DNA from: Petrosia ficiformis
Lineage: Eukaryota; Porifera; Demospongiae; Haplosclerida; Petrosiidae
Length of the DNA: 64,000 nucleotides
Reading direction: 5' to 3'
NCBI GenBank assembly: GCA_947044365.1
Contig: OX345638.1
Span: forward strand, 9,247,201 to 9,311,200
The notes beneath the pieces are model-generated. The model was not told where the DNA came from. It saw only the letters and a list, made by a program, of their open reading frames with translations, and made no database searches. Position numbers and translations under genes: made by a program. Of this stretch, positions 1 through 12,900 are shown piece after piece (positions within the stretch are counted from its first letter, which is position 1; each line of letters begins with the position of its first letter).

Positions 1-639
1 CTGTTTATAGGGGTCTACCTGTCGTCTGTACATGTCTGTGTCTGTCTGTCTGTATAATCAGTAATATCTCACCTTATAATCACTTTCTGATCTTACGATT
101 TCAGTTTGTGTCCAAAGATACTAAGCTTCACAATCTAGACACACCACAAGCATTGCAGGAGTTTAAATGTATGAATATAATACCATATCTTATTTATATT
201 ACAAATGGTTCTTCAATGATTGGAGTATTTAGCGCTAGCTACAGAGATCAAAGACATAGTATATCAGATAACTGAATATCTTCTGTGATGTGTAGAATGA
301 GTTGTGATACAAATTAAATGGAAAAATACAGTCAATCAAAGACTTTATGAAGAAAGAGACTTGAAGATCTTCAGAGAACTATGACCCACCATTAATGAAA
401 TATTTTAATTAAATGTCAACATGTGCATTGGTGTTGTTCATAAACATATTGTACTATCAAAAGACTGAGAATTTTATAGAATTAGCTAATCTTAACAAAG
501 ATATACTACTATATTATTATACAAGGATCAACAAAGAGATAAGTGATATAGTACGGTTAGTACCGCTTCATTTTCTGACTAAATACCACGATGCGTAATT
601 TCAGCCACACCTTAATTTGTTTCAAGGCGTCTTTCAAAC
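1..639. other. Upstream flank of unit 1; no gene seen
   Basis: AT-rich sequence with a short CTGT run near 40-55. I see no exon with good splice sites or similarity to the rest of the window. The last 40 bases contain a CAGCCACACC motif that resembles the CAGCCCCACC sequence just before the unit 4 start codon, so some of it is probably promoter or 5' UTR. Units 2 and 3 have a different upstream sequence. Confidence 0.4.
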
Positions 640-916
640 ATGGACGATCGCCCGAAACTCTCTGAACTCCAAGAAGCTGTTAGAACTACTAAGTGGTATA
701 ACTTGGGCATCCAGTTAGGCCTTGAAAATAATGACTTGGAGGAAATTGCAAAACAGAATGGTAGAGATGTTGATGACTGTAGAAGAGCCATGTTTGTTCT
801 GTGGTTGCGTACTAGTTCTAAACCTACTAGAAATCAACTATTATATGCCCTCAGGAAAAAATCTGTTGCTGAGATATCTATAGCAAACGAATATGAGAGA
901 TCTTTCCAAACTCATG
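640..916 (+). CDS. Unit 1 exon 1: Death domain
   Basis: Starts at ATG in an acceptable context (AACATGG) and encodes 92 residues plus one base (phase 1 donor CATG|GTATGT). It has the Death-domain pattern: a first helix with W followed by LGIQLGL, an LEEIA helix, a conserved CRRAM, then WL and LLYALR. Death domains form homotypic contacts in apoptosis and innate immune signalling complexes. It is clearly homologous to the first exons of units 2, 3 and 4, but the most divergent of the four. Confidence 0.85.
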
Positions 917-3900
917 GTATGTATATATATAATGTAAGTAGCAGTGAGATAGTTAAAGTTGGCCATTGTTGTCTCAGTTGTTTAGGTAACTTGTAGCAGA
1001 GTAACTAGTGTCTCAAAATTTGAATTATATACTATGATAAGTCGTGACTGATGAATACTCAGTTTGTAGAGAAGATTGTATGCAATGAGGAATATAACTT
1101 TAAGCTCAACATTAAAATATAATTGTTAGTATTGATGATGAAATGTCAATATTATGTTATAATATTCTAGTCAAAGAAATAAAGGCTACAAAATTTTTTA
1201 CATAAAAATTTTCCATATACCGGATTCAATTACAGTTTCATCTACCTTTATATATTGTGTAAGGACAAGGTTCGAATGATAGTATTAATGTCCTTGAAAT
1301 GTAACCTGTTGGCATGGAATTCTAAGTATAAGTGTTATTTTAATCTTCACAATTGGTTACAGGAGTTTCGATGCAATCCAATATCCCCAATCCTGTTTTT
1401 TTTCTCCTGTTTTTTTATTTACAAGTACTATAATTACATTTCACATATATGTCTGTACATGTCTGTTATGTCATTACAATGTATAATAAATTAATGATTA
1501 GTATTATTAGTGTAACCTTTGGTGTATTATGAAAACAAAAGATGTCATTTCAGTGTAAATAGTTTCAGTGTAAATAGTATGAATTTGTACTTATAATAAC
1601 AGATAACATTCCTTGTATATAATTACTATGTGATTTATATAGCATTGTACTGATCATTCTTTATTATGACATGTACTTTATATTAGTCAGTATAAATGAA
1701 TATCAAATGAACTGTGCATGACTTAATTACCTTACAGTAAAAATAAATCAGCAATAGAGGAAATATAATTGCATTCAAACTCCTGTAACCAACTGAAGGT
1801 TAAAATAACGTATTACATTTTACAGTGTAGTCATAAGTGCATAATTATAGAACACTAAGAAAGGGGTTTCAGTATGACGGTAGGACAAGTTCTGTATTAT
1901 TTTATGCAGGCCCAACCCAGAGGACCATTATGATTATGTTTGATGCGGTAAACAATGGTTAATTGTAAATTGTATACGTGATCAAATAATGGCGTGGCAT
2001 TTACAAAATATGCATGCTCAAGACTAGCTGGTTGACAGAGAAATTAACTACTATCATCCTGAATGATTATAAAAGAATATTGAAAAGCTGAGAATTCGAG
2101 AATTAGATTTCTGATATGAAAATAATATATAACACTGAAGTTGATGGGGATATATATCATTTGTATAATTGTAGTTCAAAGAATAATCATATTAACCTTG
2201 AAGTATAGTATGAAAGATTTCCTACCTGTGGTATATAGAACAGAACTTGATTCTACTCAATATTTGGTGGATTTGATTGTAGTTTCACTTCTTGTGTCGT
2301 CATATATAGAATAATATTCATTACATATTTGCAGAGGATATATTCATATTGTAATCATGTTACAATGGTGATGATTTGTTCAAAATTGATAAAACTGTTA
2401 TATACGTAAAGGATATTAGTTTATTTCTAATTTCAGCGCCATAATTTTAGTATTAGTATCTTCAGTTAACTGAACCAAATGTGAAAATTATATTTAGTTG
2501 TTGTGGTATCAAAATATTACCGGTAGAACAACTCTACTCCAATTTTATTTATTGATTATTACATCATCATAAACAACGGAGCCTATGATGGAGAGCAGAA
2601 GAATACTCTTAAATAAACTCATAACTAACAAATAATAAGACATTTTATTTCTCATAGATATGCCACAAGTTGATGATTCACTTATTCTTCCACCCGATGA
2701 ACCATCCAAACAGGTATTGTTGTATTAGTAATGACACTGTGCTAATAGTGATGGGCAATATATTAATATTATGAACATATTGATATATTCAGGGCCAATT
2801 TAGGATTTCATATTAACAATTCCAGGATCGATGCCTGTCTTTTAAAGCCACAATATTTCACACTATATATATTGTAGAATTATGGAGTGTGCAATTTTGG
2901 GGGAACTGCGCAAACTCCACCCCTCTTAAATCCGTTCCAACTATTTATGGTGGTTAGTGATATATTGATATTTTCGAATTGGTGGTATGGACATGCACAA
3001 TTACAAATTACCAATGTGTATATTCCTTGACAAGCAAAGATCTACTACCACTACATATGTATTATCATGATAATATTGCCTAGCACTAAAATTAATAGCA
3101 ATACTATAAATGACTTCATAAAACAAGAAGCCACTTATAATAGATTGTATTCCTGTGATTGTTTTGTGGTGACTTTATCATGTCTGAAACTCAACAGTAT
3201 ATTTAGTCTGGCATAGCCACACCCTTCTCTTAGAGGAGGAAGGGTCTGAAGCCATACATATACTAAACTTGTTCTACCATACATCATTATAGATGTGGCA
3301 GTTATTTACTACATTTGTATTGTGAATATAATTATCATTGTTATGAATATCATTATAATTATAACACATGGATGTTCTCTTTCCAAGTGGACAGCACCAC
3401 TAATTTGAATATGTATGTCTCAGACCCTTCCTCCTCCAAGCAAAGGGTGTGGTTACGCCAGACTACAGCATATTATAGTTACTTGTTTTTCAGTTCTTCG
3501 TCTTACTTTTCAACGGTTCTTGTTTTTAAAGTTTGCAAATGTATTTTTGCTATAGCACCTCATAATTACAGTTTCCATTAATAGGATTTCATTTTATTGA
3601 TCTTGATAATTATAGCTAAAGCACATGTTTTTTTACATGCCATGCCCATTACTTGACTAGCCAAGGGACATCGAGATATTTCAAATCTCCTACATTACTT
3701 GTCAACTATATAGTCATTTCTTCTCTTTATGCAGTTGAGACAGAGCATAACAGACAATGATGAGAGATCCTTCCGGAAAAGAAGACATGGTATGTATAGA
3801 TAGAATATCAGGCACAGTGAGAGGGCTGGACAAGGGGTACTTTTGTCTTTGTCTTTTAGGGTGTGAATCTCCCGTGAATAAAAGAAATTAGTAAGAAACT

Positions 3901-6900
3901 TATCCTTCATTATAGACACTTAAGTTAATGTTGGATCATTTCATGCTTTGCTACTCTCTATGCCATGGATGGCTTAGGCAACAGAACATGCTGCGGAAAT
4001 AATTACCAGCTTATTATTCATGACGGGCATGATCAATTAAAATCAATGTTCACTAATTAATAATAAACTGGTTCAGTAAACAACACATGACCAGACTACC
4101 CACTATAACAGTAGCACTGATGTAGCATACTTGGAAGATTGAACACTTCTTGTGTGCTTTGGAGATAGTGGTTCAGCCAACAACTAAAGAGAGATCACTG
4201 TAGAATCTGAATTTCACAGTTAATGTATTCGGGGGAGGCATGGCCCCCATGGCCCCTAAATGGTTCCATTGCCTATGTGGATGGATGGTGTATTCTCGGT
4301 TTAAAAATTAGCCAATCAATCTAACAATTTAATTTATGAGAAGACATACTGAAATGTGAAGTTCATGTATATTTTTATCACTGCTTGTATAGCAGGATTG
4401 AATTCCTTTAGATATAATTCTGCCTATCTTCTTTTGTGGTCATACAGGCTAATAATATTCATTACATATTTGAGAGCATATTCATAATTTATGAGAACAG
4501 TATTCATTCTAATTACAATTAAGCCAGATACTAAGCAAACAGATGGATATTGTTTCCAGTCTTATTAATTATCACAAATAATTCATATTATGATAGGAAT
4601 GCAGCTCACTTTATTTCTCATAGATGACTCACATACAGTAGTTGAGGTACCTTCTTCTCTTCCCTCCAAAGAACCCAAATTGGTAATGTTTTATGTAGTA
4701 AATTAAGAAAAAGCAATTCATTATACTAATAGAATGATTGGCAAGATTATTAGATATCCACATGAAATGATGAGTCATTTACATCACTTTAAAATTGAAG
4801 CCAAAAGCAAAGCACAGAATAAGACAATACTTGAATTATTGATATAGCGTTTTGTTCATGACAATTCTTACCTTAATTCATACTATAATGCATCATATGA
4901 AGAAAAATATAAAGCAGAACTGAGGAAACTGCATGTACTAGTTGAGATATAAAGCAATATGTAATTCCAACATAGCCCAGCAGCTCTAAACTAAATCAAC
5001 AATGGAGTGTATACTACACAAGTTCATTTTTGAAATAAAAGATTAAATCTTAGATCACTGATGTCACATATATGTGACGTTTCACCCCTACGTGGTTCGG
5101 AGTGTGTTCCTAGCATTACGAAGCCCTCCAAATACTTGTAATTGATGTCAGGCACAAGCCCATGAAAATGGCTTAAAAAGTTGCTGCTTTTTCGGCCGCC
5201 CTTTGGCCTAAATAACGTGTACGGGGGAATTTTAAAGGGGTGTCCCCCTGTTGATGGGGGTTCGAAGGTGGCGCAGCGCTTTTGCCGCCCACGCAAATTG
5301 TGGTTTCTCTGACCCTGGCCACGCGCTCTGGTGGGTACCTGAGACATGTCCCTTGCTGTAAAACCTGAAATCGTAGGTGTAGCTGATACCAACATCCAGT
5401 GGGGTCATTTTGCTTGCCCCAGTTCCAGTCAAAAGAGGGAGAGCACTGCATTTGATTTAATCCTACAAAGCGCTTGGAGACTTTCGAGTCCCAGTAAGCA
5501 AGTAGGTAGAAGTAGTGTTCCATGTCGGAAAAGGAGCCAAGTTTGGGTAGAGAAGTGAACGGTGGCCAAAATATATGCAATAGAGTCGCCAGTGTTGGAA
5601 ATGGGAAGTTACTTGAAAAACAAGCTCAGTGCTGTAAGGGTTAATCATGTGAAATAGTTGTGATAATGGATGCTATGATAATAACAACTTCATTATTTGT
5701 AATTTATTACTCTGTACCTACCACATGTACAGGATGATGATAGTGTAGGTCGTTACAAGATATCTGAGAAGTATCATCCTGAGTTTGAAGAAAAGAGGGG
5801 AGAACTTTGTATACTCATCAGTAAAGTGACTAAGATTCTTAAAAACAAACCCATCTTTTTAGATGACTTGAAATATTTTCTGAGTCTTTACCAGGATTTA
5901 AGGAAGGATGCTGAAGCTGCAGAATCACTCAATGATGCAATGAGAATTGTCAGTGATAACACATCTTTAACGAACACAAAACGCCTTGAAGCCATTGCCA
6001 AAGAGTTTGACCTACAAGATGCAATCCATCTTATCAAGGAATTCAACAAATCAATTGATGAGTTCTGTATGACGATCCAAACACAACATATGTATGGTCA
6101 GGATTTTATGAAGCATTCACATAGAAATCTTCTGAAATCAGAGCAAGTAAAGTTCGTTTTAGAATGGGAAGGAGATAAGACGACACTGAGTGATATACAA
6201 AGTTTACTCAGAAAAGCTTTTCATGACAATGCTAGACATGTAATGGTGAAGGTGGTGAATGAAGGGAACTCCATTATCGTGATCTGCTATGCTCCCCTTC
6301 ATCTTCATGAAGAGCTAATAAAACTAGTGAAGAGTAATGAAGAGGATTTGAGAAAAGAGGGAGTACTTTCTGTTACCATTGGAGGATATGTAATCATCAA
6401 GAGAAAAACAGAAGACAAGGTTAGAGTTTTTAGTACTCATGGAGTTATTAAATAATAATTGTATGATATAATTAGGATCATAACACATTGTTTTGACGCA
6501 GTATTTCTCATGTACGTATATAATTAATATGACACAAGTGTCACTTATTATGTCTCATCCTCTGTTGTCAATGAATCTACTTCTGGTTTTGTAGTTTTTC
6601 TACCTATAAAAATTACAATAGGTGCTGTTTAGCTGATTAATTCTATTAAAAACAATAAAATTTAAGTAAAACATTTTGTGGTTGTGTGCATTCTGTTATA
6701 TAGTAGAAATTATTTATGATGTAAAAAAATTCACATTTGCAACTTAACTGAATAATACCTAAGTTTTGTCCCCGCTCTACTGTGTTATACTATAGGCTAT
6801 AAACTCCTCTTTGGTGCTATAGAATATGATAAATAATATTTAATATATCACCATACCATTAACTGACCAACCCCTCAACCCTCAACTCTATATACTGCCC

Positions 6901-9900
6901 AATAATTGACCAGGCCCACAGAATGTCATCAACTACATAATATTATACTGTGACAAAAAAATCCTACAATATTATACAGTTTTAACACATGGGAAAGCAA
7001 TCATAAAGGTGCCTTCCAATGTTCACTATAACGCACTTGAGTATTATGATTACATTTTCTTTTCATGCAGTTGAACCAACAAGAAAAGCCATTTTGCCAA
7101 AGTGTCTCTATGGAAGAACAAGGTGATAACAAAAATTCTGTTTTGTGTCCTGGTAGCATGTATAAAGATTGAGTATACATATGAGTTGAGCTGTTTACTG
7201 CAAGTAGAGCAACCCAATATCATATACTGTATATGCTTAAAGAAATGCCTCTCCTGAATAAGTGCCTGTCTTGATTAGACGCCAGGTTGAAACATCCAAT
7301 AAATGCCTGACTTTAATTAAACACTTGGGTGTGGCATTTGCAAACACGTGTTGCAGAAATTGTTTCATAGGTTATGAGTTTACGCAGTTTAGTCTGGAAT
7401 TTGTTATCAAGAGTACTGAAAAAAAACTGCAGTGTAAGTGAAAGCTACTTATTCCAAGCAGATCTCCTCTGTCGAGTCTGACTGGACTCATGGAAACAAC
7501 ACAGTATTTTAAATTTGGTAGACAGTTAGTTATAAGATTGATAATGATGTATAGAAAGTTTCAAACAGTTCCAAAATAGTTTAAGAGACTACCTCAAATA
7601 AACACCCATATTAATTATTTAAGTGCCTAGTGCAGAGGTCCAGAAAAGAAATGAACAGCTATGTGTTCCTTTAAGCATATATGGTATACAAAACTGTACA
7701 TATAGGAGGAGTCAATGAAACATTACATTGCAGTTTTGTACTACACACATTCTACATTTCGTAGTGTGCTAAATCTTCATTAAAACTCAATAATTAAATA
7801 TTCAGTGATAGATCATATATCACTTAGTTTCACAAGCTGTGGCCATTTCAAAAATTAACCAGCTAATTATAATTATTCCAACCACACCCACCATGGATTA
7901 TTTATACTGATCATATGTGTGGCTCACAACCTCATCAAAGCAAAACCTTTATTGCAACTGAACACAGGTAATTTGCATCTTTCTCGACCTACTGGCGCAA
8001 TTTAACAGTCGTCTCAACCTTGCATACCAATTAATAGCAAACACAGCGACTACGAGCAAACTCTTTTTTCATTTACTCTCCCAACATCATTTAAAGCACA
8101 CTACAAAGCAAGTATAACTTAGTAAATGCATCACATATGTGTCATCATACACTATATTCTATTCTAATCTCCTTTTACTTTTAAAAAGTGACCTAAGCTA
8201 ACTTCAAAGTAGCATCAAAGGTCGGACACTGGAAGGAAAGTGTCAACAAAGCCTGTGTGTTTTGTACAATAGAAGGCTGACTTGCATACCATCGTAAGCT
8301 GCAGTAATTTTTGGAGTGGTGCCACCAGGACCCTTTGAATTGTAGTGAAGTTTAGTAATTCTAGTAACTAGGTGGTACTTCCTTTCTGAGCAGAATGTTG
8401 TAAAATTACAACATTAGCTATGTAACTCAAATCAATAAACAGTTACTAATTATGTGGACACTAAAATTCCATTTTTATAATGAGCTCTAAAGTAGTCACG
8501 AAGCTTCTTGTTTGTAAAACTCTACTGTGGAGTTGTTTATGTAGCTACTCATCACTCCTGCTAACTTCAAGTATTTCCTAACATCTATGAAAGCATGAGA
8601 ATCTGATGCAACTCAACTGTCTTTAGCAGTCATGTTCATCTTTTTTAAGACAATTGCTTTGCTATTTCCACATGGAGTAAAGAGCTGTGACTGCTGATGA
8701 AGCTGGACAGAAGCTTCTGGAATATCAACTTTGAAACAGTCAGTTCCATATTACAGCTGTACTACAAATACAAAACATTTTTATTAACTTCTACTGTATG
8801 TAGTTTGGGTTCCTGGAGCAGCCAGGTTTTGAAGTTTGTTGTGCAAGAGAAATGCTTATGGGCATGCTTGATCGTGACATTTTTACATTACCTTTGAAAG
8901 TTAATTAATCAAGAGACTAAACACATTAACCACGGGCCCATGTGTGCTCAGGTGTGGCTATACCACTGATCCCTTCTTTGTTAAGGAAAATTAGCGGTTT
9001 GTCTATCATTGAAACTCCCAACTTGTAGCACCTCACTAGTGTGGATTTAATGAATGAAATTACACTTCTCTTTCCTATTTACATACTATATTATGCTTGA
9101 AGTACATTGTATTGTCTTTGATACCATATAGAGTTGATGAGAATGATTACTTTCCTTCTGTTTGTTCTGTAGGTATTGACAATGAAGAAGGTGAGAAACA
9201 TGACAGGAGGCAGGAAAGGGAATATTTGCAAAGGAGAAAACGATACGATCCAAATTTCATTCTACTACAGCGAGATTCTCCGAAATTATCTACTCTGCTG
9301 AAACCAAACTATGATGTCAATCTTGCATTACTAGCACAAACTGAGGAAGTCATAGAGGTGTTTAGTACTTGTTATTTGTTAACAATGGAAAATCTTTACC
9401 AAGAAATGAATGGATATTGGTATGATCGACAGAGACGGATACCAATAGTGATCGATGACGTAGTCAGATTGTTGCAAAGTCAGCTAGGGCTTCCTGTACC
9501 ACAAGAGATCACAGGTGTTGATGATTTAAATCATTATTTCAAGAATATACGTGTGTCTTGGTTCAATTTCAAGCCAGTAGCTATTATTTCAGAAGTATTT
9601 TTGAATCTCTTTTATCCAGAGTTACAGAAAAAGTGGATGGAATATTATCATCTTTTTCATGAGTATTGTTATCAACGTAATTTGAAGGACTGCAAGGGAA
9701 TCTTGTTTAACACTGAGAATGACAATATTTTTATATTACGAGTTGATGAAACATACTACACTATGACGCTGCCAGATATTTCCAGCCTGCGTGATTCCCT
9801 CTGTTATGTATTAGGCTGTAACAATTTATCAGTCCATCCACTTAGTGTTTTACCAGGTTCTCTTCTCCTAGTGTTCTGTTACTGTGCTGATGACTACCAC

Positions 9901-12900
9901 AGCAGGTTTCAGCAGTTGACAAGGGAGCAGCTGACTTGCCTTGCAGATTTAAAAATTTGCAAAGTATTGAGTCTCAGAGATATTGAAAATCGTTTTGTAT
10001 ATTCCAATATACAGAATACGGTATGTTTGTATTTTGATGTTAGTGGACATATAATTATAATTACATTTTTGTTTCTTAGATTGGACCACACATAAAGGGA
10101 GCAATAGAGAGTGAACCTACTCCACAAGGTGATAATATTTGAATGAAATAGTAATATTTTCAGTTCTGTTTGATTTCCTGCAAAATTAATGATGAGATTA
10201 TATCTGATATAATAATTATCTCTAATTTTGTAGCAACTATATAGTTGCTACAAGATTAGAGATTAACAATATTAGTGTCATAATAGGTTTGCATTATACT
10301 TTTAATCAAATATTTTATCATGAGCTTATATTAAGTCATAGAAAAAAATTAATATTACTTATCATCAAATTTTATTATACAGAGCTATTACAAATACTGG
10401 AGAATGCCCAAAAGAAAGGATTCGTCAGTGTGAAGTGGACAAGCTTTGCACTCTTTGGCACATCAGGAGTTGGCAAAACTTCCTTATTAAATCTGTTATT
10501 GAGAAAGGCACCAGTCACTGAACATCACAGCACTCCTGTTGCTAAAGCTCCTGAGGTACGTTTGGTTAGTAAAGAGGAAAGTGATGATGTTATCATGTCT
10601 GATGAAAGCTGCTTTTGGACATCAGCAAATCCGGAGACCATGAAAATCAAATTCCTTCAGGCCATAAAGTACAGTGTTCGAACTCAAAGTGATGAAAATG
10701 AACCTCAAGAATTACAAGAATCAAATAAAGATCCAGTGAAGAATACCTCACGAGAGAGAATAGAATCTGTTGAACAGACACCACTCACCTCACAAGTTAC
10801 ACCAAAGAAGCTTCAGGAGTCTCTGCCTACTGATCCTTCTTCTCTGAATAAAGAACAGTTACAGTCGATTACTGAAGTACAAGAATCCAAAGAGAAGCCA
10901 TTGCTCACACCACAAGTGACACCAAAGAAGAAGCTTCACGATTCTCTGCCTACTAACCATTCACGAGATGAAGAACAGCTACAATCGATGTCTGGAGTAC
11001 AAGAGTCCAAAGAGAAACCATTACTCTCATCCCAACTGATACCAAAGAAGAAGCTTCACGATTCTCTGCCTACTGACCACTCTCCAGATGAAGAACAGCT
11101 ACAATCGATGTCGGGAGTACTAACGTCCAAAGACAAGCTACCACTCACATCAAAAGTGACACCAAAGAAAAACCCTGACGATTTTCTGCCTACTGACCAC
11201 CCTCCAGATGAAGAACAGCTACAATCGACGTCATGTGTACAAGAGTCTAAAGAGAAGCCATTACTCACCTCACAAGTGACACCAAAGAAAAAGCCTCACG
11301 ATTCTCTGCCTACTGACCACTCTCCAGATGAAGAACAGCTACAATCGATGTCGGGAGTACTAACGTCCAAAGACAAGCTACCACTCACATCAAAAGTGAC
11401 ACCAAAGAAAAACCCTGACGATTCTCTGCCTACTGATCACTCTCCAGATGAAGAACAGCTACAATCGACGTCATATGTACAAAAGTCTAAATATAAGCCA
11501 TTACTCACCTCACAAGTGACACCAAAGAAGAAGCCTCACGATTCTCTGCCTACTGGCCACTCTCCAGATGAAGAACAGCTACAATCGATGTCTGGAGTAC
11601 AAGAGTCCAAAGAGAAGCCATTACTCAGATCACAAGAGATGCCAAAGAAGAAGCCCTCAGAATCTCTATCTACTGATCCTTCTACTCTAAATGAAGAGCT
11701 GCTTCAATTGATTACTGAACTACTGAAATCTGATGAGTTGTATAACACTCATATGATGTATGGTGTTGACTTAGGAGGTCAGGCTGCTTTCCTAGATATT
11801 GCTCCAGCACTACTTCGTTATCATTCTCTCAATATGGTTCTTTTCAGGCTTGATGAAAAGCTTGATGATGCTGCAAATTTCTTCTATTCAGTGCATGGAA
11901 GGAAAGTTGGTGAAGGTGAGAAAAGACAGATGAGCACTATGCAGCTTACAAAGAGCTTTTTTCGTTGCAAGTCTCAGCTTCATCCTCCTCTTTTCAAAGG
12001 AGTACAAAGGCATGGAAGGCCACACTTTATAGTCATTGGTACTTGCTATGATGAATATGAAAGGCTTCAAGAAAATAATGAGCTTAAAGAGAGCCTTGAT
12101 GAGAAGAATGAGCGTCTTCATAGTGAGCTTAAGAATTATGAAGATGTCAGACATGATTACACCAAAGGTAAAGATATAATCTTTCCAGTTAACAATATGG
12201 GTAGAGGTAGAAATGAAGAAGAGATTGCCGAAAGAATCCGACGTATTACAGGTCGATCTTACATTAGAGCTGAAGTTCCTGCACGATGGTTCTTCTTCCA
12301 GGTAGAGCTAAAATCAAAAACAAAATGTCGAAGAATGATAAGCCTTGAGGAATGTGTTGAGATTGGAAAGTCAGTCGGTATGCAACGTAAGGAGGTACTG
12401 GCTGCTTTGTGGTACTTTCATAATCTGTCCATTTATCTCCACTTCTCTGGTGTTCTATCGCATGTGGTGTTTCTCGATCCACAAGTGTTATTTGATATGC
12501 TATCGCAGATAATTGCTGTTTCGTATGGAGATGATCGCTATGACGATGCTACAATTAAGAGCCTTAAAACAAAAGGAATCTTCAAACGAGAGTTACTAGA
12601 CACCAGGGAATTCGAGGAGGATGTTTTCTCTTGTGATGATTTCCTAAAGCTAATGGAAGGCTTACTAATCATATCACAGATCCCAAATGACACAGGATAT
12701 TTCATTCCATGTGTCCTGGATATAATCGATGATCCATTTGAAGATAGTAGTGATGCTATTGAGCCTCTATATCTAACATGGGATGATGAATTGATTCCTA
12801 ATGGTCTCTTCACATCACTTGTAGTGTTTCTCATGGGACATGTTTCTCCAACTCAATTTCAGTTGGTTAATGATGTTTATCGTAATAAAGTTGTCCTGAG

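Noticed and set aside
413..598. 61-codon frame upstream of unit 1
   Set aside because: AT-rich, no homology to other units' upstream regions and no splice link to exon 1.
5173..5580. 135-codon minus-strand frame in the GC-rich insertion
   Set aside because: No recognised motif, overlapping frames on both strands, and GC-rich sequence with few stops explains it.
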